From Parus major (Eukaryota; Chordata; Aves; Passeriformes; Paridae): a DNA stretch of 64,000 nucleotides. Shown here in pieces: positions 1-11,300 of the stretch (within the stretch, counting starts at the first letter, position 1; every line of letters starts with the position of its first letter). Under the pieces are notes generated by a model that was not told where the DNA came from, did not search any database, and saw only the letters and a list, made by a program, of their open reading frames with translations. The position numbers were made by a program, and so were the translations under genes. Location of the stretch: NCBI RefSeq assembly GCF_001522545.3, contig NC_031769.1:2261006-2325005 (forward strand), given 5' to 3'.

Positions 1-128
1 CAAAATCTCTCCTGCAAGTGGCCTGCCTTAAGAGGGACTCTGAACCTTTAAAATTCCCTGCCTTAAGAGGGAGTATGAACTCTTGCAAGTCTCTGTGTTA
101 GGAGGGAATCTGAACTCTGAAAATTCCC
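1..128. repeat. 35-bp tandem repeat in intron
   Basis: Imperfect tandem repeat of period 35: units begin at 24 (tgccttaagaggga), 59 (tgccttaagaggga) and 94 (tgtgttaggaggga), with a partial earlier copy at the window edge. Similarity between units is high in the first half and loose in the second. Confidence 0.8.
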
Positions 129-455
129 TGCTGATCTTCAAAACACTTCTTCAGTGATCAGGGCAGCATGCTGGCTACTTTTACAGTAGGAAAACTATTA
201 TTCCATTTTTAGATCATAGATTAGGTCTTATATATTTCATGGCAAATGTAACTTCTTGAAATCCATTTCTTCCTGTTCTGCAGATATTCCTATTACTTCT
301 CTGGGGAAATATCTTTGTTGTTTGAATTTAGAACATTGAGGTTTAGAGACATCTGGGAAAAAAAACCCTCTCTTTTGGTGCCATCATTTTCCCCTCTGCT
401 TCCTCTTTCCCAAGCCCCCACTGCAGCAGGTCCAAATCTCATTTCTGTTTTATAG

Positions 456-722
456 CCCTCCCAGCCCTTTTCAAGCAAGAGCTTCAGGACACCGAGGCAG
501 AAGAAAGTGGCACAGTGACACTGAGGTGTGAGCTCACCAAACCCAAGGCCCCGGTGGAGTGGAGGAAAGGGGATGTGACCCTGTACCCTGGTCTGAAATA
601 CGAGATGAAGCAGCAGGGCTGTGCTGCTGAATTGGTCATTTATGACCTGGAATTGGATGATTCAGGAATTTACACCTGTGACTCCGGACACCAGCGGACA
701 ACGGCTGTGGTGGCCGTGCATG
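456..722 (+). CDS. OBSCN: OBSCN exon e1: Ig domain
   Basis: Single-exon I-set Ig domain, 267 nt (89 codons), phase 1-1. Acceptor tttttatag|cc ends at 455 and donor g|gtaggc starts at 723. Counting from the first full codon, the B-strand Cys is residue 24, the core Trp is 35 (VEWRKG) and the F-strand Cys is 74 in [11 protein letters not shown], so the full Cys-Trp-Cys signature is present. First of the repeated obscurin modules in this window; its partner is unknown. Confidence 0.92.
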
Positions 723-3700
723 GTAGGCAGAGGTGGCCCTTGGCTCAGGAGGAGTGGAGTGAAAAGAGCTTTTCCTGGTGTTTTCTTCAGCCATTGATTT
801 GTTTTGCTGCTGGCCCATGCCAGAATAAATGTTCTTCATGGGCATGGCACACAGCAAGGTAGAAAGATTCTCCTTGCAGTATCTGAAGCGTGAAATTAAA
901 TCATAGAATTCCAAAATAGTTTGGGTTGGAAAGGACTCTAAAGCTCATCTCATTCCACAGGCAGGGACAGCTTCCACTAGACCAGGTTGTTCACAGCCTC
1001 AACCAAGCTGGCCTTGAATGTTGTTTTGATGTAGAAATAGACTGATCCCTCCTGCCCTGAGTGCAGGGAGTGTGGCTGGATATGGAAATGGGATAAGGGA
1101 TGCTGAATTGGATGTAATGCCTGCCTGGGATGGCAAGAGATGCACCAATTAAGTATTCCTGTGATATATGAATGTGCTGTATTGTTACTGGAAGCTTTGA
1201 ACTTCTAATGGTTCTAATGGTGACTGCAGACAACTTGAATCCACACCTGTTTTCCTTCACTCCTTGTACCATCCAGAGCAAGGCCCTAGCTGAAATCTGA
1301 ATTTCCCATCCCATTTATCACTGCATTGTGAACTCTTACCAAGAGATCAATACTAACTTGCGTTTTTATACATTGATAGAAGCCTTATTGGGGACAGAAA
1401 TTCTCTTTTTTTAATGTTGCAAACTCACAGAACTCTATTAAGGGACGGGGATCTGTGTAAGAGAGGCCGTTCCAGGTGATCTTTGTCTAAAGCGTCCATA
1501 CTTGGCATGGAAACTCTTCCATAGGAAAGTCTGACTCCTTCAGACCCCAAACCAGACCATTCTGTTGACCACTAAAACCAGATCTTTCCTAACTTTGCCT
1601 GTCCCCAGCTCTTGCCTCCCTTAGTGGTTCAAGAAAGATTTTGCCAAGACCAAGAGTTGCCTCCCCAGGATTATGGAATCATTAGGACAAGCCATACCTG
1701 AAGGATGAGGGTAGGACTGGATCCTTCTTGCACTAAAACACTCTTGAAACGTTTTCCTCTCAAATTTTACAGCACTGCCCATCACGTTTAAGCAACCTTT
1801 ACAAAATAAGGAGTTTGAGGAAGGAAGCACAGCCACGTTCTGCTGTGAGCTGTCGAAACCCAGTGCTGCAGTGGAATGGAGGAAAGGAGGTGTGGGGCTG
1901 CAGCCCAGCCAGAAATATGAAATGAGGCAGAGGGGATGCCTGGTAGAGCTCTTGATACACAATCTCAGATTAGAAGACACAGGAGAATACAGCTGTGACA
2001 CAGGAGATCAGGAAACCAGGGCAGCTCTGAATGTGAAAGGTACGTGGTGTGAGCTGACTCCTAAAGGAATTTTCTTTTCTCCAGCAAGCAAAACAACCAT
2101 TTCAATATGAATATTTTTAATTGCATTATTCTTGTTCTCTATGAGTATTTTCCTTTTCATCTGATCTATTAGGATGGTTTTTATTTATAATGAGAATGGA
2201 AGAGGACAATACTTTGTTCTACCAGTGCTGTGTTTGAGTTTTGGGTTCTAATGGAAATATTTTCAAGCTCTGTGCTTGAGGAGAAATTAAAGAAAAAACA
2301 ATGATTTAACATAACATCTGGACATTTCACATGACATGTTGCTTGAATATTTAAAAGGAATATTTTCTTTCAAATCCCATAAGAAGATACAACATCCCTG
2401 ACCTCTCAAGGCTGTCCACGGAGTTTTAAAGTTCTTTGATCTCTTGATCATTGTTAGATCAACTGAGGGATCAAATCATTCAGTGAATTCACCACTGGGA
2501 AGGATTTGAGTCAAGGAACAAAGGAAATAAATGTCATGGGTGCAGATGGCTTCTTCTGATGCAGCAAGATCTCCTGATGCAGCAGGAAAATTAGAAAACA
2601 TGGATCCTACCTAGAAACACCACAGTGAAAAGCAGAGTATCTTGTTCTCCAAGTATCAGTCTGTGTTAACCAGGACTTGACTCAGGCTCCACTAAAAGAT
2701 CCTGTTGATCCTCTTCTTTTCTCTTTTAGCTCTGCCAGTTCTTTTCCAAAAGCAGCTCAAAGACGAGGAGGCAGAAGAAGGAGCCGCAGTCAAATTCCAG
2801 TGTGAGCTGACAAAGGATAACGCGGCCGTGGAGTGGAGGAAAGGCACCATGGAGCTCTTCCCGTGTGCTAAATATGAAATTAAACTAAGTGGGCGCACAG
2901 CTGAGCTTGTGATCCACAATGTAGAGCCAGAGGATGCCTCTGATTACACTTGTGACACAGGAGACCAGCAGAGCTCTGCAGTCCTCAGAGTGAATGGTTA
3001 GCATTGCACCCGCCTGGGATGGAGGAGAACAGGCATTGGTGGAACTGTGTGAATGATGTTGTTTATTCCAAAAGTTGAGAGAACGAGGAGAAGAGTTGCC
3101 CAGACATAAAGCAGAGTACAGAGAAGTGGATCTGGTGGGACAGGGTTCCTATCTAAGCCTGTAAAGCACAGAGTGCAGTGCACTGACCCCTTCCTCTGAT
3201 ATGATAAAAGCAAGGAATTCTGCGTCGTGGGGATTTTGAAATAGCAACAAAACTTTTTTTTGGCACTTTGCAATTTTTCTGGCTCACTTGAATCAATAGC
3301 AAAATCACACATAGTTTGAAAAAGCATTTTGAGGTTGCTATTTTTAATCTCCCTGTGAAAATCCTGAGAATGCTGTGTTTAGCCAAACCAGGAATGATGT
3401 CTGTGAGTCATCACAGAATCACAGAACGGGTCACTGGTCCAACCTCCCTGCTCAAACAGGGCCATCCCAGCACCTCCTATGAAATATCTGTGATGATCTC
3501 AAAGTTGGGTGGAATCCGTGGCTTTGATCTAAGCCATAACATTTCAAACAACATATTTTTGCTGCCTCTGACTCAAAAAGCAGCCACAGGGTCAAACTAT
3601 GGGTGAGAGACCCCAGTGATTGCTTTACCTGTCTTGCAGTAGTTTTTTTACTGGAGCCACAGGCACTGGGATTGCTGTTTTTCCAACTGCTCACACACAC

Positions 3701-6700
3701 CCCATGGATATCCCCTTCCTGTTTCCATCAGTGACAAGCTGTTGTCTGAGCTGTTCCATGCTCTCCTTGAATAAATGTCCATTTGTGCATCATCTGGAAG
3801 GGCTCACCAACGATGATCTGGGTCTTGAAAAGACAGCTGAGAAATCAGAAATTAGTTGAAAGCTTTACATTATTTAGCTGTTGAAAATCAGGAGTATTTC
3901 TGTAAAGGAGAACAGATTTGCACAGGTTTAAACAGAAAGTGCCAGGTTTTGCTTAGTCAAAACCTTTGTGTGTTGGAGTTTCCAATATGCTGAGCAGAGG
4001 CATGAAAGGATGCCCTGGAATTTTTGGGATATAAAGATATTTGGGGAGTTTTCTGATCCTCTGGATGTACACAATATAGGTCTGTTTATGGGGAAAATAA
4101 ATGGTTTTATTATCACATCACCACTTAATGCCAAATTACACTGCAACACCAGAGCCCAGGTGCCTTGTGCTGAGCTGTGCAGACCTGGCATTCAAGCAAA
4201 CAGCTCATGTATTATTTATTTCTCATTTTACAGCCATCAAACCCCGGCTGAAGCAGCAGCTGAGGAATGAGGAAGTGGAAGTGGGAGGAACAGCCAGGCT
4301 GCGCTGCGAGATTTCCATCAGCAAAGCAGAAGTGGAGTGGAGGAAGGATGGAGTCCTCCTGCACTCCAGCTCCAAGTATGAAATGTGGCAGGATGGGACC
4401 CTCCGGGAGCTCCGTGTTCACCACCTGGAGCCTGGGGATGCTGGAGAATATTCCTGCAAGGCTGGAGACCAGACAAGCTCTGCCAAACTCACTGTGAAAG
4501 GCAAGATTTGTTTATTGGAACAGGGAGATTTTCCCTTTAGGAAACTAAGATTTCTCAACATGATGGAGTCATATGCACATACATTACATAAAATGAGTTT
4601 TTGTGATCAACAGAGCATAGGAAGGGTATCATAAAAAAAAAATCTTATGGTCAGTGGATGCACCAAAGCAAAGATTGAGTTGGAAGACAGGAGAGGATAA
4701 AGCAGCTGTAATCTGTGACTCATGGCTTGGAATATTTGCTTGACATCATATGCATGGGGCAGAACAGATGGTCCAGCCCCAGCTTCCAGTCACATGGCAG
4801 CTGCATCTGGCCTTAATATCATTGCAGAGCTTAGGTTGGACCAGTGGTGTGGAACAAACACCCTCAGCATCTCCACGGGCTGCTCCACGTCGTAGATCCC
4901 CCACACATCACACCCAGCTGCACCATTTTTCGTGCAGATGGTGACCTCAGTTGTAGGAATATCCACTGTGCTTGCTCAGGGGAGATTGGGGTGCTTTTTG
5001 GATGGTTTGATTTGATTTTAGAGGTCTTTTCCAACCTTAGTGATTTTATGATTCCTTTGGTATTTCCCCGTGGGTCTGGGGTATTTACAGCTGCTGCCTG
5101 CTGGGGTTGTCTGTGTGACCCTTGCACAGGTGCCCAGCTGTCCTAGAGGCAGGACTCAGGCAAACTGCAGTGCAGGAGCCCTGTGCTCACATTAATACCG
5201 TGAGTCCTGCTGGGAGGACAAAGCCAGCCAGAGCCTCAGCCAGTTTGGAGCATCAGCATGGAGTAAATCCAAATCTGTTCACAGAAATACGATAGAGAGG
5301 ATCAGGCTTTAATGTTATCCTGTGAAGTTGTCTCAGTGTAAATGGAACAAATTTCAAAATCCTGATTTTGACATCCAGCATTCATGCCTTTTTCACCCAA
5401 TGAAGCATAATTTTTAAAAAAAACAACAATATGCAATGTGTCTCTTAACAAGGACAAGTGGTAAAGCCATTATCCAAAAGTCATTTGTCCTGTTGCCAAG
5501 CACACTGAAAGCAGAATTCCAGAGAAATGTGGTTTGAGAGTCTGTGCTGTCTCTACCCTTGGAGGTCCTTGAAGAACAAGGTACTGAGCAGCCTGGGCCT
5601 GCTTTCAGCAGTGGTTGCAGCAGGTGACTTCCAAAAGTCCACTGCAGCCTGCATTATTCATGGTTCCATGATTTGATCCACGTGTTGTGGTGACACTGGT
5701 GGCTGGGTTCTTTTCCCCAGGACTGAGACTGATGAGACAGAGGCTGTTTTCATGTTCAGGCTCAGTTGTTTATTCTTTCCTTATCTGTATTACATAGACA
5801 CAGAGTACAAGGAGCTCCACACACTGAGATAGAAAAGTGCAAAATGGAGAATGAAGAATCTCTCCAAGAGATTCTTTTATGTGTCTATTTGTCCAATAAT
5901 CAAGTGCCAAGTAAATTATTCATTTTAATGACCCAATGACCCAACACCTGTGTGCTGCACTGTGGAATTCTTTATCCAATCACTCATCATTACCCAAAAA
6001 CCCTTAGAAGAAGAAGTAGAAAGGGACAATGCCCTAAATCCTCCACATTGTCTCTTATTCACTAATATATTTTAAACTCTAAACTCGAACTTTCTCACCC
6101 AGTGACGTAAGAAAGCTCTGTCTAACTCACACACCCACACTATTAGTTTCTTTACTTAACTTTAAAAGCTGTCTCCAGTTTAAGGTTAAGCTCAGTGCTT
6201 TCTTGGGTGTCAGAGACAGGCAACACAGATAGGGGCCTACTTTATGTGCCTCTGACCCCAAAATCCATGTTTTTTTCCTTTTATCTCCCGTTTCTGCCTC
6301 CTTGCAGAGCCTGATGTGACCATTGTGAGTGGCCTCAGGGACACGGTGGTGTCTGAAGGGGACGATGTCACCTTTCGGTGCCAGGTTTCCCACGAGAACG
6401 CCAGGGATGTCGAGTGGAAGCTGCAGGATGTGGCTCTGCAGAACAACGAAATGAACGAGATCTCGGTGGAAAAGGGGAAGATCCACACCCTGACGCTGAG
6501 GAAGGTGACTGAGCAGGACATTGGCACTGTCACCTTCCGGGTGGGACCCCACACGTCGACAGCAGAGCTCAGGGTGAAAGGTGAGGGCTCCCTGTGCTGT
6601 GGGACAGGATTGGTGGGAACAGGGGGTGCTTTGCTTATTTTATATTCATTTGCTTATTTAATATATTTATTTTATATTAATTTGCTGACAGCAAATTCAA

Positions 6701-8259
6701 GGCCATCATTCACCCCTCGTGTCTTGGGGGTGCTTGTGCTTCAAAGCATCTGTGACTGCAAATCACCAGGGATGAACAAGGGGCATTTCACCATCTCACC
6801 AAAGCTCACTCATTCCTGGACAGATTCTAGCTTGGCTTCACTACTTGGGTGGATAGACCTGGAATTTTCATTGCGTCCACAACCCCTATGAGAATTATAG
6901 AATAATTTTGGGTTTGGAGGGACCTATAAAAGCCATCTGGTCCAATCCCTCTACATCTTCAACCAGATCAGGTTGCTCAGATCTGTTTCTTAAATTTTTC
7001 TTTCTCTAAATGTTGTTTGGATTAAATTCCCCATCCAAAATCCTTCTCCTTCCCTCTTAGAAGATTCCTTTAACCCCTTAGTAAATAACACAGAAATCAG
7101 AGGATTTTTTGAATACTCAACCACTCAGCTGTAGCTTTAACACCACAGAAAACGAGACAAAGGTGCCTGGAAAACAAAGCAAAAAAAAACAAAGCAAACA
7201 AATCCTTTGCTTTGCTTGTAATTTCAGTGCCACCTCCAGTCTTTAAGGAGAAACTGCAGAGCAGGGAAGTGCAGGAGGAGGACACAGCTGTCCTCTGCTG
7301 CCAGCTCTCCCAGCCCAGGGCTGAGGTGAAATGGAAAAAGTTTCCTCAGGTGATGTCCCCAAGCTCCAAGTTTGAAATCAGGCAGGAGGGAACAAGTCCA
7401 TACTTTAAAGATTTACCACTTAAAACCAGAAGACTCTGAAAAATACACCTGTGAAAATGGAAAAGAACAAACAAGCTTTTGACTGTTAAAGGTGGGTTGT
7501 GCTGGGGGGTTTGTTTAAGATAAACTTGCTCCACTCCCTTAGTTAGGCTCTGCCAAGAGGGGTTTTTTTACTGTCCTCGACTTCAGATGTGCTCTGCTGT
7601 CAAAAGTAGCTGAGCCCTTTTGCTTTTGCAAGTCCTGTGGTGTCTTAAGCAAAGAAAACACAGGGACCCAAGTGCAGGAATTACTTCCACACTTTGAGAC
7701 CCTATGGTCTCTCTCTGGTCACTCAGACTACCAGGGCTGGAGCTGAAATTAAGGACTATTTTTGATGCTTAATCATCCTTTGAGCTTCAGTTCTGCCTGG
7801 AAGAATGGAAATCCAGGTGAAATTGTTCAAACTTGGACACAACTGCAGCTAATGGGCAATAAACACTTTTAGTGCCAAAGATCTTAAAAATGGGTGCAAT
7901 GTGACAATTTATATGTTTTTTTTTCAAATCTGATCTGATAAAAATACAGTATGAAGGTGACTTTTTCTGAGACACATGATCAGGAAGAACAAAGATAAGC
8001 CAGGATACTGTTAAATCCCACCTTTTGAAATATCTCTGAGGCCTGTCCCATGAAGGGCACTCACCTGCCTGCAGTCAGACTCCACAGCTCAAGGCTACCA
8101 GAATATTGGTGCTGGAAGCAGGTCCTCTGGTGGTGGTGGCCAATTTGTGTCTCTGTGTGTGGTCTCAGCTACTCCAGCACTCCTTGAACAAAATTCCAAA
8201 CCCAGGAAGATCCTGCCTGTGCAGTCACAATGTAAATACCAGTTCAGCCAGCTGGCTGA

Positions 8260-8338
<79 letters not shown>

Positions 8339-11300
8339 TTGTACTTTTTCAGCCAATTGGCTGAATTCATGTTTACATATATTTAAATACCAATAAGTGT
8401 GGACCCACTGAGGTTCTTCCAGGGAACTGGACTTGAGGAGCTAAATTGCCACATGTGACACTTCATAAATCCACCCATCTGAACTCCACCCTGACCCATC
8501 GGTGATAACATCAGCACAGAGACTTCCAGGGTTCCCTTTCTCAGCTGGTCCAGTTTTCAAATAAAGAATACTATAGAAAGATGTTTCTCCATGCCCTCTC
8601 CCAAATACACAAGAACTTGAATATCTGTTCATGTCAGGCTTTTTAGATCTGGTTTTGGTACCCTTTGGAGATACACGCTCTGAGATGCTCAAAACCCTGT
8701 ATCCACAACCATTCCTGTGCAAGAAGGAGCACGGTCCTTGAGGTGCTCAGTGTATGCAGTGTCCAGTGGTTCTTCAGGAGTGCTTAGAGCTCCTGGAAAT
8801 CCAGCACTTCCTGTCATTCCTTGTTTTGCTTTTAAACTACCTTTGGAACTGAGTTTGAACCAAATTTAGGACGGCACCAGAGTTTCATCAAAAACAAGGC
8901 TTAGTTACGCAGACAGCAATGACACGATTCGTTTTCCCCCTGTGATTTCTCCTGCTGTAGCTTCTCCAGTCACCTTCACACGACCACTCCAGAACCAACA
9001 AGCTGAGGAAGGCAGCACTGTCACTTTGAGCTGCGAGATCTCCAAATCCAACACCACCGTGCAGTGGAAGAAGGCGGGGACAGTGCTGAGACCCAGTGAC
9101 AAATACAAGATGCGTCAGGAGGGCTCCGTGGCTGAGCTGACAATTCACAACCTGAGTGAAGCTGATGCTGGGGAGTACACCTGTGACACAGGGGAGCAGC
9201 AGACCACGGCAGCAGTGCACCTGAAAGGTGGGGCTTTGCATGGGGAGGAGCTGGGCACAGCTTGGCACCACGGCAGGGGCACAGGATTGAGTGATTTGGC
9301 AGCTAAACCTTGTCCTGTGCCCAAGGAGAACCATGGGGATCTCAGAGTTGAGAGAAGTTTCAGAGGGCTAAGAACTGGGTCGGTTACCTCTAGAAATGGG
9401 TCTTTAGTCACTGATTCTGGGGTTTTATGATAATTAGTTTCTACCCATGGGAAGCTGTTGGCAATTTTTTTCACAATACACAGGTTATGATTATAAACAT
9501 ATTAAGTATTTATTATACACACAGCACAGTATAACTTGAAAGCTTTTTAGACTATCATATATGTGTGCATAATCCCCATGCAGACAGGAATCACACATCT
9601 GTGGCATTCTAATATGTTGCTACGTGCCTGTGTGCCTACATTTCCATGAGTTTGGAATAATTTAATCACAGCACGGTTTGGCTTGGAAGGGGCCTTCAAG
9701 ATAATTGAAGGTCATGGGCAGGGACACTTTCCACTATCCCAGGCTGCTCCAAGCCCTGTCCAACCTGGCCTTGGACACTTCCAGGGATCCAGGAGCAGTC
9801 ACAGCTTTTCTGGGTGCCCTGTGCTGAAGCCTCTGCACCCTCACAGGGAACAATTTCTTTCTAATATCTAAGCTAACCCTGCCCTCTTTCAGTTTGAAAC
9901 CATTCCCCATTTTTCTGTCACTATTTACCCCTTCTCCCTCCTTTTTCTTAAGCCCCCATAAGCCTTCTCTTCCCAGCTGAGCCCCCCCAGATTCATTATT
10001 TAGGGTCTCAAATAACACCAACATACTGTCAAGAAAGAGCCTAAGGACATGTTTAACCCAGGAAGCATCACTTGAAAGTAGAACTCAAACTCTGTTGCCC
10101 TTTCCATGAAGAACCAGCAGCCACCATCGTGGAGAAGCTGAAGGACGTGGCCACGTACGAAGGAGAAGACGCGGTGTTCGAGTGCAGGCTGTCCCGGGAA
10201 ACGGCTCAGGATGCCCAGTGGTTCCTGGGGGATGTTCCCCTGCAATCCAACGAAATGAATGAGATCAGAGTGCAAGGCACACGCCACAGTTTGATCCTGA
10301 GGAAGGTGACCCTGGAAGACTGTGGGTCCATCAGTTTCAAAGTGGGGCAGCATTCGTCAGCAGCACAGCTGAAGGTGGAAGGTGAGCAGCCTCCCAGGAA
10401 GAGGGGTTGGGCAGACACTGACAGGCACTGCTTTGACTTCTGGAGAGGTGTATTTGGGATTAGGGAACCTTGGAAATTTTGGGAGATTCTGCTAATCTAA
10501 TTTAGCAATATAGAGAGGTACGTCTGAGCCAGTCATTCCAATAGTTTTTATTCTACATGGAAAAAAGATTAATATTAACATCCCTTGATGTTGCTGTAAT
10601 AATTAATATTATCATCAATTGATGTTGCTATAATAATTAATATTAACATCATTTGATTTTATTTGATATAATTTATATTAACATCCTTTGATGTTATTTG
10701 ATATAATAAATAACATTAACATCCTTTGAAGACCATCCAACTAAGCAGCTGATCATGAGTCAGAAACAATGCTGAAGAGTGTCAAGAATATGCTCTGGAC
10801 TAATCTCCTACTTATGATGCTTTTAGATCATATTTGCAAAAAAAAAAAAAAAAGCCTGAAAGCTCTGAAAAACCTTTCTTTTAAGATACAAAGAACGATT
10901 TTTGAAAGATGGCCCATGCCAACATCCTGTGTTGTTTGTTCCTCTTTGATCTGGTTCCCAATGTAACCACAGACACCCAGCTCTGCCCGGGGGGTGATGC
11001 TGGGTGAGGATGCTGCAGCAGTGCTGCTCCCCTCTCCCCACAGCTGCCCCGGTCACCTTTGTGAAGGCGCTGCACAACCTGGAGCTGCAGGAGGGTGGCT
11101 CTGCCCACCTGTCCTGCGAGGTGTCCAAGCCTGATGTCCCCGTGGAGTGGAAGAAGGGCACGTCCGTGATCCACTCCAGCCACAAGTGCAGCATCCAGCA
11201 GGAGGGGAAGGTGCACACGCTGGTCATCCGCGACCTGAACCGCGCCGACTCCGGGGAATACAGCTGCCACACGGCTGCTGGCAAGACCACGGCCAGACTG

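Larger units (their letters stand above)
4501..6307 (+). other. OBSCN: GC-AG intron between e4 and e5
   Basis: Intron of 1.8 kb starting gcaaga and ending cttgcag. Two CR1 remnants lie at 4985-5055 and 5540-5674. No Ig-like open segment is seen between them, so no module appears lost here. Confidence 0.8.

Noticed and set aside
1..128. CRISPR-like direct repeat
   Set aside because: The 35-bp units are contiguous without unique spacers and the genome is a vertebrate; it is a minisatellite.
8095..8386. Open frames full of Ile or Met-Ile runs on both strands
   Set aside because: They are translations of the AAT microsatellite and have no other support.
9663..9930. Protein-coding frames on either strand within CR1 fragments
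   Set aside because: The frames are short and lie in non-coding 3' ends of the element; none shows reverse-transcriptase or endonuclease motifs.
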